Source of the DNA: Hsuehochloa calcarea
Lineage: Eukaryota; Streptophyta; Magnoliopsida; Poales; Poaceae
DNA: 64,000 nucleotides
Direction: 5' to 3'
Assembly (NCBI GenBank): GCA_036346395.1
Contig: JAYEVG010000076.1
Location: forward strand, 1 to 64,000
The notes under the pieces were generated by a model, which had not been told where the DNA came from, made no database searches, and saw only the letters and a list, made by a program, of their open reading frames with translations. The position numbers and the translations under genes were made by a program. Of the stretch, positions 22,007 through 34,838 are shown piece by piece. Each line of letters begins with the position of its first letter. Positions within the stretch are counted from its first letter, which is position 1.

Positions 22007-23548
22007 GGTCGGATCATTGTTAGCTTTGGCGGTCGGACCGCCCAAAATCGGTCTGACCGGTGATGACGGGCGGTCCGACCGCCGACTCCGTAACCGATCT
22101 GCAATAAAGTAAAATCGGCCCGATGACGGTTGCAATTAGGTCAAACTTTTGATTCTCAACTCCAATCTTTATGAAACTTTGCACACACCTTCTATATGCT
22201 ATTGAGGACCTATTCCAATCGAATATTATGATAATTCTTGAACGATCTTGAGCAATTGCCAATTGATTAATGTAAGGTCTAAAACCGGCAAGAACGAAAA
22301 CTTGATCCTAATGCTTGTTCGTGAGAGATTGATGATCAAGATGATGCTAGATAGATTCACACATATCACAGCAAGCTAATTCACGTGAAAGAATCAATCA
22401 CAAACTCATGGATCAAAGAAAACCCTAAAATCACGTAAATCGAAAGCGAAGCTAAAAGATACTTATCTCAAGCAAACCTTGCATAGATTAATAACGAGAT
22501 CGTCGCTGGATTACACCCACGCCATCATGCATCAGTGGTCAATCCAAGATCACGAAAATCTCCTCAAACCATGAAAAGCCCTAGCCTCCACCTCAACTCT
22601 CCCTAAACCAATTAGGGTTTTGCAAGCAACAAAAGAAGTGAAAACAATGAGAGCGGAAACAGCCCCACCTCCTCCTATTTATAGTGGAGGCCTAGAACTC
22701 TAGGGTTTGACTCAATTGGGCTCCCGCTAAGGCCCACTAACAAACGGGTCACACACGCACGCTTCGCAAAGCGCCGTCTTTAACCTTTTGACCTAAACCG
22801 CTTCACCATGAACTATGGATTTGCCAATAGGTCACCCTTGTCCATCTTGTGTCACGCTTGAGTCATTGACCTCACCCGCATCGCCAATCGCTCGACCTCA
22901 ACTCTCCAAGTCTAGTCCCGATCCTCCTCGCAGCTTGACCGTCGCTGACCACCAAGCAACTCGCACAACCACGCATAAGCAAACACGAATCGGGAACAAG
23001 TTCTTCACAACTTGACCCATGTTAGTCAAAACATGCATCATGCAAATCATATGCCACGATACCAATGACTTTGACCTAACAAAACAATATCGCCACGGTT
23101 GGCCGACGCTCAAGTCAATACCGGTCCGACCACTCCTGTGAGCGGCCGGATCACTTTGGCCGGCCGGATCCTCGTGAGCCGGCCGGACCGCCCCTTGGGA
23201 CTTAGCCAATTTCAACCTGAAAATCCAAACCTACTGGAAACTTTAAACCAATAGAACTTTTTATCGAGATCAAAAATCATGAGACCAAGTGCATTGGGAT
23301 CCCTCACTTGCCTACAACACCTATTTTTGCCCCACTGCTTTTGACCACTTTGTTACCGCCATCCGATCAGCCCCACATGGCCGGTCCGACCGATTTGGGA
23401 CCGGCGGATCATTGCAGTAAGGACCGGTCGGACCGCCTCGTCGAAGAAGCTCAAGCTTTGTCGAAAACACGTGAAACGACAAACCGTAAACGCCATTGCC
23501 AATTGTCACATCATCCTAAGATCCGAACATATCCCCATGAAATCCACA
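22007..23548 (-). repeat. 3' LTR of the outermost Sirevirus-like copia, left part cut off
   Basis: Right edge at CCACA (23548), directly followed by the polypurine tract. Contains GGCGGTCGGACCGCC (22028-22042) and GGCGGTCCGACCGCC (22069-22083), a minus-strand TATA box (22675-22683) and a second cluster of GGCCGG/CCGGCC words (23098-23190). The first few hundred bases are missing because the gypsy element ending at 22006 lies there. Layout parallels the complete LTRs at 27107-29031 and 36810-38743. Confidence 0.75.
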
Positions 23549-23992
23549 ATCTCCCCTTGATGAACACATTGGCAATTATCCGTAAAATATAAGTAAGAGG
23601 TTTGAAAACGAAGTTTACTCACAGCAGACAAAGGCACAACTTGGTCCATAAGCAAGAAAAAGCAATGAAAATGACCAAGCGGCATCGTAATAGTATAGGC
23701 ATGTGAGACAAGGCAAAAGTAAGCATAAAACTTTGATTTTAAAAGGGTCAAATTTCTCACATAAGGTCCATTTGAAAGAACAATTGTTCAATTGACCTAT
23801 GATTATTGTGAGGATAAAAGAATGCAATTCAAGTTCAGAATATTCAATAAGACAATAAGAATGCAACTCAAGAACTCCCCCTCACTATGATCCTCGATTT
23901 TCAAAACTTTCAAATTTTCGCCATTCCCTTTGTAAAACAAAGATATATATATATCTTCAAATTTCTCCCTTTGTAAAGTCTTCTCCCCCAAC

Positions 23993-24068
23993 AAAGAAAT
24001 ATCTTCTCATTAATTAACACATCTTCTCCCAAAGAAATATCTTCTCATTAATTAACACATCTTCTCCC
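23993..24068. repeat. Perfect 38-base tandem duplication
   Basis: Two identical 38-base copies, 23993-24030 and 24031-24068, each starting AAAGAAATATC and ending ATCTTCTCCC. Confidence 0.95.
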
Positions 24069-24605
24069 CTTTTGACAATGGATTCATCAAGGAATCACGC
24101 ATTCCTCTCATCCAGAGATAACAAAAATAGAATAAAGGAAGAAGAAGAAACAAAGAAGTATAAAGAGGAGTATGCATGAAGTGCAATGGAGTGGTTTTTT
24201 TTTTGTATTTTTTAATTTTTGATTACAAGAGACTTTGGAGATTACCCAAAAGAACAATCTAGTATCTCTAATATTGCACAAACAGCATATCAAGCCTGAC
24301 AGCGCTAGCAAGATCATGGTAAGACATATATATCAAAGCTAAGCACAAAGGCTCAAAAGTAAAGCAAGAGATTTGATCAATTGAAGCAACGCTCAAATTC
24401 AAAGAAGTTCATCAACAGGATCCTAAAGTGAAATTGGCCATGTCAAAATGTCAAAGTGAGATCAAAATCTAACAAAGACCACATTAAGAGTCAATCAAGT
24501 CCCGTATTGAATCATTTTGCTCAATATTTTGTAAACGCCCATTTGTCAACATTTTTCTCATTTGCATTGAATATTGAAGTTGACTAATTATCTAACTTAG
24601 TGACA

Positions 24606-24812
24606 AGATCCCGGACTAGGAGCCATCCACAAACTCATCATAAGCTTCACCAAAAATTGATTAAAGGTATATCTTAGTAAAGAAGATCCCGGACTAGGAG
24701 CCATCCACAAACTCTTTCTAAGCTTCTACGGAAGTTGATTAAAAGTATATCTTAGTAAAGAAGATCCACGGACTAGGAGCCATCCACAAACTCTTTCTAA
24801 GCTTCTACTAGT
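24606..24812. repeat. Three tandem copies of a 78-base unit
   Basis: AGATCCCGGACTAGGAGCC (third copy with one extra base and one change) starts at 24606, 24684 and 24762, each followed by ATCCACAAACTC and AAGCTTC. The inner copia has one copy of the unit at about 29660-29735. Confidence 0.9.
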
Positions 24813-25095
24813 GCGACAAATCTTGAGGTTCATGTCATTTCGACAAGCATTCCCATGAGATCGTTCGTTCATCAAACTATCTCCAAGTTCATGTCATTTG
24901 ACAAGGGCCTCGTAAGAATAGTTTGGCACAATTTGAGCATAAGACAATCTTGATTTTAATTTTTCACAGAGAGTGCTTTAGAATCTCAAGAACACAAAAG
25001 CTCAAGTAATGGTCAATTTTAGATCAAAGAGCTAACAAAACAATTCGACAGGCCAATGTCACAAGAGGAGCACTAATTGCGCAACTCGCTAAAAC

Positions 25096-25100
25096 ATCCA
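25096..25100. repeat. Target-site duplication ATCCA (left), Tekay element
   Basis: ATCCA directly before the LTR start TGTAACATCC. The partner is at 60767-60771, directly after the LTR end GGTCTCACA. Confidence 0.9.
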
Positions 25101-26641
25101 TGTAACATCCCAAAATTGGTTTGTGTTTCAAATGTAATAAAAATGAGGAGAAATTAAAACTTTTTCTCTGATCTTGATTTTTGTAATCGCCCATAATTTT
25201 GTAAAGGAATTATGTGAAATCAAAAATCAAATTGCCATTTGGACACCAACACAAATCTCCTTCATGAAAATCTTGTGCCCAACCCCTGAAAATAATTTTC
25301 TATGAACCTAGGAGTGATGTTTAACACTGAATTATTTCATAATTTTCAGAAATTATTTGATAATTTTGAGACAAGTCAAACATTAGTCAAACTCCTAAAA
25401 TAGCCTTCTGGAATTTTTAGAGAAAATGCAGTGTATAAAAGTCTCTGAAAATTTTATATAAGGTTCCTCCTGCTGTCAAGAATCTCCAGCTAAAATTTCA
25501 TAAATTTTGGAGTTTGTTTGCTACCCCAAATAATTCCTCAAAAATCAGTATTCAAATTCAAACCCTAACCGGTTGCCACTGCTCCTCCTGTTCGGATCGA
25601 CTCGCTCGAGCCACTTGATTTGGTTCAGTCAACTAAACGCACCTGCGCGGTCGATCGAAAGCGAGTGTTGTGCGCCATTGATCAGCATCAAACGCCCACG
25701 ATCGTGTGAACGCTCGACCATCCGAAGGCCGATCCATTTGAACCGTTGGATTCTAAATCGAGGGTCCACAATCGCGTGAACGCTCGACTATCCGAACGCC
25801 GCGCCACGCGGAACCGTAGGATCCAAATCAACGGTCCAGATTGAGTGAGCGCTTGAATCGCTGTAATCGAACCGATCTGCTTCACCGTCCGATTTCAATC
25901 CAACTACCGCTCATTGTTTTCCTCCCGCCGCGCTCGCCATGGTCAATCAGAAGTTGGTGAAAATTTCAGAGCGTGGCGGCGCGGCGCCCTTCTACCTTTC
26001 GCCAACGGCTCTCAAAGATTTAATGCTCCCGTCCGCCTCCTTCATAGTCGCTGCCTCCATCGCTTTTACTCGCTTCGCCGCCTCGCCAACCTCAAAGACA
26101 AGGCATCACCATTTTCCCTCCCGCTGCTTCTTCCTTGCTTCTCGCCTATAAGACTCCTCCTGGCTTCCTTATCCTCCTTTAAACACCCTCGAGCTACAGC
26201 TTCACTTCTAGCGCACGGAGTGAGCTCATTTTCGAGTTTCCACCTTCGGTCGCCATTGCCGCCATTGCCGAGCTTCAGAGTTTGCAGTGAAAGTGGTGCT
26301 TCGGTCTTTCTCACTCAAATTCCTTGCTGCCATAGCTTCCTCTCCTCTCTGTGAGCAATAGCCCTCACTCAATTTTTCGTTTGCTTGCATAGAGCAGATC
26401 AATTTCGGTTTTCCCCCATTTCGTCCAAAACGCCATCATCGCTCCAAAGGTCGGTGAGTGCTCTAACCCCTCTGGTTTCGCTTCAGTAGCATCCTGTGAA
26501 CCTCTAGATGCTCTAGCAAGCTTTAGTTAGCCTTCGACGCCGCGGTATCGCATTGTCGTCGTTATCAGTGCTTAGCGCCGCCGCTCGTCGCCGTTGCGCC
26601 GCCGCTCTGGTCCTCCATCCGAGGTATGGTTGGTACCAGAG
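25101..26641 (+). repeat. 5' LTR of the Tekay element, first part
   Basis: Starts TGTAACATCCC. Matches 56510-58073 throughout. A TATA box TATAAGA at 26147-26153 (57574 in the 3' LTR) lies in a GC-mixed stretch and is a plausible promoter. Interrupted after CAGAG (26637-26641). Confidence 0.9.
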
Positions 26642-27106
26642 TGTAACACCCCAGCCCAACACTGAGCCTGGAATGCCACTAAACTACCTTCCAATTAATA
26701 ATTATTGACACACTTTATAAAAACAGCAAGAAAACAATGATAATCAAAACCATGGACCACAAAAGAACAATGCATAATTATGGATCATGCGGTAATAAAT
26801 AAGCAATGGGAAATATAACCAGGTAAATAATCCAAAGTAGCATCAACCAATGAATCCAAATTAATAAAGCAAATAGTCTAGCCCAAATGATGTCCTAACT
26901 TTTATTCAACCTCTAACATGTCCATGTGTAAACCAATATGGAATGAATAATTATCATGGCGAATGATCATGTGATGTCCATGTGCTCTACTCGCTCTCAA
27001 TTACGGCAGCAGATGCAAGGGCTCGGCCACGCAGCCAGGACGCAGCAGCCAGGACGCAGCAGCCACAGAGCAGAAAAGAAAATCAAGAAGAAAGACGCTC
27101 GCATCG
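26642..27106 (-). repeat. 3' LTR of the small gypsy element, left part
   Basis: Nearly identical to 43190-43645. Cut at CATCG (27102-27106) by the inner copia and continued at 38744. Confidence 0.9.
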
Positions 27107-29031
27107 TGAAGGACCGAAAGGCGATGGAGAGGGGGTGAATAGGAGCACCTAATCTTTTCGCAAAGAATGGATTCAACTTGTAAATTACTCCAATAGCTAT
27201 GAGAGCTATGAAGATCAATGATTAAGCACAAGAGGAAGTCTTATGTTGAATCCACCTCACCCCCAAAGCTCAAAGAAACAAAAACGAGGAAGAACCAAGA
27301 AATCAGACAATCGGTACAACCACAGCAAACGGCCGGTTGTACCACAGATCCGCACAACCGCAGTAATGGCGGTTGTACCGCAGTCCCAGACAACCACGAT
27401 GTTAAGCCCTGTTCATCCGATTGTCCCGAGCGTGCAAAAACCTCTCGGTTTCAAAACGAAAATCGACGAATCTTTGAACCGCTTGGCCAAACTCTACGAG
27501 ATTTGAACCACACCTCCCTAAAGACACTAGGAACCTATTCCAAACAAATATTTCAGAGATCCATTCCAAAGTTCCTATCTTCTTGCATTTGAACGAAGAA
27601 GGATGCAAACCGGCAAAACCGAAATGCTCCACAATCTCTCAACCTTGGCTCATGAGATTTTGCAAGAAGGTTAGTAATAACCTCAGACATGCTAGCATGA
27701 GTCTTAGGCCAAATCCTCAAGGAAATCAAGAATTTCATCAAAAACCCTAGAAGAGGAAATGAAGAACAGAGGATGCCAAAAAGTGAAATCGAGATTTAAC
27801 AAGATTAGCTCTTGGAAAAATCTATCAAATGATCTTGGGGCACTATCCCAACATAGAGCAATCCATTTTGCACTCACTAGCACCGAATCGACACTTCCAA
27901 AGAAGACACGACAAAAAAAGAAAGAACAGATCGGTCACAAGTGGAGAACAAAGAAACTAAAACAAAGAAACACAACCAAGCACAGGAGTCCAAAGATCAA
28001 ACCTCACACGCACTCAAAGAAAAAGACAACCAAATCAATAAACATCATCTCATATTGATCTAAAGAAAGAGGGATACAAGATTGAAACAAGAGGAATGAT
28101 TACAAGCATTCAACTCATCCTCTCCCATCTCAAAACTCAAGAACACTCACCATCTTGAAGAAAAAGAAGGGGACAAGCAGGAACAACTCTCAACAACTAA
28201 AGCCTAAAGCAAAACAAACTCTCTAAAGCCTATTTTGACTAAAGGAAACCCTAAAACCCTTGGAGTGTTCAGTTTGAGCAGCACCCTCCATCCTATTTAT
28301 AGCCCATGGCTAACGGGTCTCCACCCGCTACGCCCGCTTAAAACTAATCGAGCCCGCTCCTTGTGCACCTTGCGAAATTCCTGCTTCGCCTCCCGCACCT
28401 TCCGGGAAGCTCCGGCCTCGCCTCGCACGCCTCGCAACCACCTCGAGTCCACGCTGCCTTCGACACATCCCGACCGTTCGACCTCGGTGCCACCTGCACC
28501 TAGTCCGTCCACCGTGTCTCGCCACGACTCCACCCGGCGTCCCGCACCACACACGCATAAAGAAACACAAAACCGGAACAAGTTCTTCACAACTTGACCT
28601 AACGTTAGCTCAAACATGCAATATGCAACACATATGCATGAACACACTGGATATGACCTATCCCAAAACTCAAATCACCAAAATGGCGAACCTCACAATA
28701 TAATCCAGACAACCGCCATGTTACCAACGGATCAACCGCACTCGGCCGTATCGCCCAATACTGCGGTTGTTCCGATTTCCAATGAAAACCGTAACTCGAA
28801 AAAAACAACTTCTCCGAATTCTTCAACCGCCATTTACCAATCGGTACAACCATTCGCGGTCGCATCACCATAACACGGACGATCCGATTATCCCGACAAA
28901 GAATTGAAAGACTTCACAAAACGCGCGGAACCGCGCAACGACATGGTCCGACCACACAAACCAAACTCGATCGATCAAACCCTTGTCAAATACTCATCAC
29001 TCTCATGGAGACACGACCACAAGGTCTCTCA
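27107..29031 (-). repeat. 3' LTR of the inner copia
   Basis: 1,925 bases, nearly the same as 36810-38743. Differences between the two are mostly one- or two-base gaps in G/C-rich words. Minus-strand TATA box (CTATTTATA on plus) at 28293-28301. Carries GGTACAACC/GGTTGTACC repeats at about 27316-27390. Confidence 0.92.
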
Positions 29032-30850
29032 ATCTCCCCTTGATGAGAATATTGACAAACTCGTAAAAGCTTTAAGAAGAGTTTGAGTTTGAAAATCCAA
29101 CATGGTCCAAGGAATGAAATGAAGCTAATGACCATGTCGATGTAAGGAACGCTAGAGCAACAATCGAAAGAGCAAATTGATCTCAAAGCTCTAAACTGCT
29201 CCCAATGCATTTTTCTTCTCTATTCTCCCCTTTTGGCAATAAACGATCAAGATGCAATAGAGAGAATATGACATGTTAATGAATGAAAATGGTCAAGTTT
29301 GTTTATTTAAACATTTTGAGCCATGAGAATTATCCATAATGACCAACATGTAATACACCAAGCCATAACTCAATAAAACGCTATCTAGATCATAACAACA
29401 TACATATAAGCCAGCTAGAGCACATAGATGACAATCTGAAATGTAATGCATTTAGAGAGCAAGTCAAGTCATCAATGAGCAAAGTCTAACTAGAGATATC
29501 CAAGGATGATGCAGGCCATGTCAATAAGCTAAGCGTAACAAGGAAGCTAACATTGAGTCCGAATAGAGTGCTATAAGCTCAAGAATGAATCATTTGGCTC
29601 AACTTTTGTCAAAAGCCCAAATTTCAACTATTTTTCATTTGCAATGAATATTCAAGTTGATAAAAGGTCTATCTTAGTAAAGAAGGTCCCGACTAGGAGC
29701 CATCCACAACCTCTTCCTAAGCTTCAACCAATTTTGACAAATGGCATTTTTAGCCATGTGCTAGATCTCAAGCCTCACTACGACCATCCCAAGCAACAAA
29801 AGCTTAAAAGAGTGGTCTAGGTCATCCAAAACTCCCCCTAAGTTCATGCCAAGTGCAATGGCAAGCCGTCTCATAGGAGAGAATTGGTGAGATCAGTTTT
29901 TTCGCACAAAAGAGATTTTTTTAACAAGTTGTACTAACTCATGCATCATCAAGAGACTAAAACAGCTCTTTCTAAGGCTCAATATAGATTCATCACTCTA
30001 CCCAAATTTATTTGACATGGCATGAATCATAAAAGGATAGCTCGAGAAAGACTAATCTCGAGTGCTAACACGACAAGTTTTAGTTTGTTGAGCAATTTTA
30101 ATTAACTTATCATGGCAAAAGCTAGGCTACACATATGAAGTCATGATAAATCTAGCAAATAAGCACAAGTCATGGCAAGGTGTAAAACATTGTAGCATGT
30201 CATAATAGGATAATAGTCAAGGCTCAATGTTGTTATATTACAATGCGAGAATGCTAGAATGCAAGAGAATCCGGCTCCCCTCAACATGAGATGCAACTTT
30301 TAGTTCAAGTTGAGTTAAGTCAATATTAAGCCCGTAAGCTCCCAAAAGAACTCCCCAACCAAAGCAATAAGATCGAGAAGTGGAAAAGAAGACAGCAAGT
30401 AGGCGGTCCCTAAAGCATAGATAAGATATAGAGGCAACTATGGCTTAGACCGACTCTCATCTACCCCATATGACACTAGGACTATTAGACAGGTAATCTA
30501 CCTTACTAGGGAGCAAACACGCACCATGTCTACCCAAGGGCGGCCCGGCCCTTGCTAGAACTCAAAGCAAAGGAGTGGGCTCAACCTAGTGAGAGAAGAG
30601 AAGCGACTAACAGAGCGTAACCCTAGGTCACAAGAAAAGAGCAAGGAGTCTAAACAACTAGTCGAGAAGATCACTCTAATTTATGCTAGAAGGACTAAAC
30701 CCCAATGCACCCGCAAAATGCAATGCGATGTAAATGAGATGTAGCATAATCAAAATAGTAAAGCAAGAAAGCACAAAGCTCCCCTCACTACACCCATAAG
30801 GACAAACCACCCCAAGCTCTCCCGCAGTGAAAACCTCGAACTATCCAATG
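29032..30850 (-). other. Polypurine tract and 3' non-coding region of the inner copia
   Basis: 29032-29041 is AAGGGGAGAT on the minus strand, adjoining the LTR. The rest has no protein frame. One copy of the GACTAGGAGCCATCC unit (about 29690) is tandemly triplicated in the outer copia. Confidence 0.8.
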
Positions 30851-31300
30851 GCTTGGTGAAAATGTCACCAACCGGTGGTCACTCTCCACAAACCGAGCAC
30901 TATATCGCCCTTCTCTACATGGTCTCTAAGGAAGTGGAACCGATATCGATGTGCTTGGTCCGAATCTTGCTTGGGTTCTTGGCAATGTTAATCGCAGAAG
31001 TGTTATCACAAAAGAGTGGAACACTATCGATAACTAACCCAAAGTCCCGCAGGTCGGCCATCAGAGCACTTGGCTACAAAGAATCGGCCGCAAAGAACAT
31101 ACTCGCCTCTGCGGTGGATCAGGTAACACCGGATCGCTTCCTCAAGACCAGAAACAAGAGAAGTGCCAAGAAATTGGCAGTGCGAAGTGCTCTTCCTATC
31201 TATCCTACACCAAATAAGTCTCGCAGATCCGAGAAGGCTCTCAAGGAAAGACAGATGAAGAAGAGTACCGATACCATAGTCAATGGTAGCTCGCAGTATC
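30851..31300 (-). pseudogene. Copia RNase H domain (inner element)
   Basis: On the minus strand CDNTSAINIAKNPS is read at about 30965-31012, the conserved RNase H block with its catalytic Asp. An STAEA block, part of the STAEAEY motif, lies near 31110, with a LGTSLVS-type block before it. Frame changes separate these blocks. It cleaves the RNA of the RNA-DNA hybrid during reverse transcription. Its end marks the end of pol; the non-coding region follows. Confidence 0.8.
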
Positions 31301-32245
31301 GAAGATGCGCTTCACCGCCGGGCGGTGAGAAACGCGAGGAGAAGCTCGAAACGAGCGCACAAACACACGTAAAAATGTATGTCCGGTCTCGAGGCGGTGA
31401 GGTACAAGAGGGAGCCAATCATGCCGCGAAACTCCTTTTGATCAATCGCTCGCCATCCTCATCTCGGTCAAGATAGGTCAGAAGCCATGGGAGTCGACAA
31501 AGCTTACCATCACTCATGTCAAGCGCCAGAGGTCACGAGTGTACTTTCCTCGATGAAGAAATGTACCTCCCGAGATCGCTTAATTTGGAAGCCAAGGAAG
31601 AAGGTCAACTCACCCATCATACTCATCTCAAACTCGGTGCTCATGACATCCGAGAACTGGAAACCAGAGTATGGGAAGAGCCGCCAAAGATAATGTCATC
31701 GACATAGATCCGACGAGCGTATGGGCGTGTCATGCCGCGGATGAACAAGGTCTTGTCAACTTTACCCATCTCAAAACCATGACTTAACAAGTAGGACTTA
31801 AGCCTCTCATACCAAGCCCCGGGGCTCGCTTAAGTCCATACAATGCTTTGAAAAGCTTGAAGACATGGTTTGGGTATTTGGGGTTCTCGAAACCAGAGGT
31901 CACGGACGAGACCTCTTCCTCAATAATGCCATTGAGAAAGGCACTCTTGACGTCCATCTGTAAAGCTTGAATCCCTTAGAAGTCGCAAAGGCAAGCAGAT
32001 TCTAATGGCTTCAAGTCTAGCTGTGGGCAAAGGTTTCTCAAATCTAGACCTCAACCCGGGAAAACCCCGAGCAACCAATCTAGCCTTGTTTGGATAACCA
32101 CTCCATCCTCGCTCGCTTGTTCTTGAACACCCACTTAGTCCCAATAATATTGTGACTCGCGGGGCTCGGCAAGCCACTGCACCTTGTTCCTCTCGAAATT
32201 TTCTAGCTCCTCATGCATGGCATTGACCCATGACTCATCGATAAG
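31301..32245 (-). pseudogene. Copia reverse transcriptase (inner element)
   Basis: The minus strand encodes the RT start block WVNAMHEELENFERNKV (about 32185-32240) and the catalytic IYVDDIIFGGS (YVDD at 31695-31706). Between them are blocks matching the outer element's RT at 61900-62640 in order. Multiple frame breaks; none of the frames spans the domain. Confidence 0.85.
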
Positions 32246-33621
32246 GCATGAGAAACATCTTTGGGCTCAAAGGAGGCAATGAAGGCGTAATGGAGCGAGA
32301 ATTGAGATAAGCTGATTTTGAGCGGGTAACACGCTCAAGAGGTCTCCAATGATCCGCCTCAAGGATGAGCTCGGATGTGTCTAGGAGGTCCTGGGAGAGA
32401 TGAAGAAGTGGCCTCTACCTCATGAGCCGACGAGGTAGGAACAGAGCCACTAACCTGCAGAAGCGTAAGGCAAGGGCCGATCACCTCGAGGTGCGGTGGA
32501 AGATGGTACCTCAAGGAGTGGGTGAGGGACGGGATCGTAGACAACCATCGTCTCCTTCGCCCTCGTCATCCACGAAGATGGTCTCGGATCGCTCTAACGA
32601 ACTCGAGATATCGTGCCTAGTCCCTGATCGCCTCATCGAAGGTCACCTCACAGACTCTACCATTTTGCTAGACTCGCAGCCTGCACTTATAAGCCCGCTG
32701 AAGAAGGCGAGTAACCCAGAAAGATCCCGCCACAAGAACGTGACTCGAACTTATCTAGGTTCCCAGACTTCAAAACAAAACACTTGCAACCAAACACACG
32801 AAAATGAGAGACGCTAGGCTTTCGCCCATATCTCAGCTCATAAGAAGTGCGATGCAAGTGTGCCCGAAGAAAAACTCGATTTGAGACATGGCACGCGGTG
32901 GCTATAGCTTCAGCCCAAAACTTCCGCGGTGTAGAGTACTCATCAAGCATCGCCCCGCCATCTCGACTAAGGTACGGTTCTTCCTCTCCACAACGCCATT
33001 CTCGCGAGGGACGATGGAGAAGAGAACGGTGCTCTACACTGCCTCACCACAGAAACTCTCAAAGTAGGAATTCTTGAACTCCGTGCCATTGTCATCGCGG
33101 ATTGCTCGTAAGGCACCGGGAGCTCTACAGTAAAGCCTCACCTAAAAGGCCTCGAAATGCGAAACGCCTCATCCTTCGAGGCTAAGAAAACACCCAAGAG
33201 TACCTCGAGAAGTCATCGACCACGACAAGCACATACCACTTCCCCCCCGATCGCACTCGAGTTGGTCCCATCAGATCCATGTGGAGCAATTGTCCAGTGC
33301 ATCGGTCATAGTAATCGTGGATGGGAGGATGAGAAGCGGCAACCATCTTGCCGTGCGGCATGGAGAGCAAACAAGATCTTTGACCATCTTGAGTTTCGCA
33401 AACCACGAATGAGATCGTGGCGCTAACTCGGTCAAATGGTCAAATCCAATATGACCAAGTCTCCTATGCCGAATGACAGTCGCGGGACTCGAAGCAACTA
33501 AACACCGAGAGGATCGCGGAAGACTCGTAAAAATCAGCACGAAAGATCCTCCCATAACGAAATCCGCAAACCAAACTACCCAAGAATCAAGAATTTTACA
33601 AGCATTTTTCTTGAAGCTCAC
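32246..33621 (-). pseudogene. Copia integrase and linker (inner element)
   Basis: From right to left the minus strand shows the zinc-binding start HRRLGHIGFDHL with CSPC (about 33540-33370), then the first catalytic Asp block (HMDLMGP, about 33280), DDNGTEF with the second Asp (33078-33100), and the glutamate block VERKNRTL (about 32965-32990). It goes on to MLDEYSTP, the FWAEA block and the YELRYGRKPSVSHFRVFGCK block (32800-32860). This is the D,D35E integrase fold with HHCC zinc finger of Ty1/copia. The linker to RT (32246-32690) is Ser/Glu-rich and weakly conserved. Confidence 0.85.
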
Positions 33622-33649
33622 TCAAACCTGTCATCGATAAGTCGAGAAA

Positions 33650-34830
33650 CGAAAGCAAATTGTACCGCACTTACTAACCAAGGCAACGTCTTTCAAAATG
33701 AAAGAATCATTAATGCGCACAAGACCTTTGGCGATGACGCGCCTGATGAAGCATCTCCGAAGGTGATCGCCTCATCACCCGAGCACGGCAAGGGAGGAGA
33801 ACCAACGGAGTCTCCCGGTCATATGACGAGAACAACCGAGTCTACAAGCCAAACCTTCTCCTTCCCTACCCGGCGAACCTGAGTCAAACAGTGAGTAAAG
33901 TCTCAGTACTGGGATAAATCAACAATGATTTTGGCACCCAATACTGAATAACACGTCGAGCAGATGAAGTAGTCAAGCACGATCGACGCCTATCTACCCT
34001 ACGCTCTCAGAACTCAAAGCGTAAGGTCTAAGAGTAGACCGAAGGTGTTGCTGGGTCCGGCTGCTACGAAGGAGCGAGTCGGAGCACCTGCAACATGCTG
34101 AACACGCCGCGAGTAGCTATCTCGATGGGGAAAACGAGATCTACCCTCAGGACGGCGGAAGTCACGATCGAAAGCAAAGATGAGGACAAAACCGTAAAAC
34201 TCGAAAACCAAGTCCTCGATGCTGCACAAACCCATCAGAAGAAACAAGCCTAGACCTCGTGTTGGTCTTAGGTGCACTCAAGGTCTGGGGCTGACCCTGA
34301 ATGCGCCTAAGAGACTCAACATGGTCTCTACGCACGATCTTGGCGCGCTCAAGCATCGATCGATCGTGTCCATCCTTCCGATGAAGGTGCGGTGATACTT
34401 CACCTTCCGAGAGGTAGAAGCAAAGATGTGAAATTACCTCATCGCCGTAAATCCCTCGACATAGCCCGCTGACTTGAAATGGACTTTCTCGGTCCTGGGC
34501 TCAGTCTCGATCACACCTGGTGCTATGGGTCTGAGCACGGCAGGTGGATGCTTCCTCATGCCCTCAAAGAAGTCATATCCTAGACCCTGATTAAATCTGC
34601 AGATCTTAGATTGGTCTAGAATAAGATTGAGCTTCTTCTTGCCTCCTACAAATCTCTCGAGAGTGTTCATAAGGTACCGACACTCCCGAAAGAGAGAGGT
34701 GCAAGAAGAGCAGGGGAAGAAGAGACAAGGCGAGAAGGTAAGGAGCAAAAGAAGAACCAAAGAGAGAGGAAAGAATGGCTTGTGCAAGCACGGTAGACTC
34801 AAGGAACAGTCCCATCGCTAGCCGCTTGGT
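33650..34830 (-). pseudogene. Protease region of the inner copia (position only)
   Basis: Lies between gag and integrase, where the aspartic protease belongs. I could not identify a DTG/DSG active site with certainty because of frame breaks. Confidence 0.4.
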
Positions 34831-34838
34831 TCACGTTG

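Larger units (their letters stand above)
23549..25100 (-). mobile_element. 3' non-coding region of the outer copia element, with polypurine tract
   Basis: The first bases, ATCTCCCCTTGATG on the plus strand, are AAGGGGAGAT on the minus strand, the same tract as in the inner copia at 29032. The rest is AT-rich with no protein frame and matches the order of the inner copia's 29032-30850 region (CTCAACTTTTGT-like word, GACTAGGAGCCATCC). It is interrupted at 25100 by the Tekay element and continues at 60772. Confidence 0.75.

Noticed and set aside
30853..31476. A 207-codon plus-strand frame
   Set aside because: It is antisense to the copia RNase H and RT region, which carries the conserved CDNTSAI and related blocks on the minus strand.
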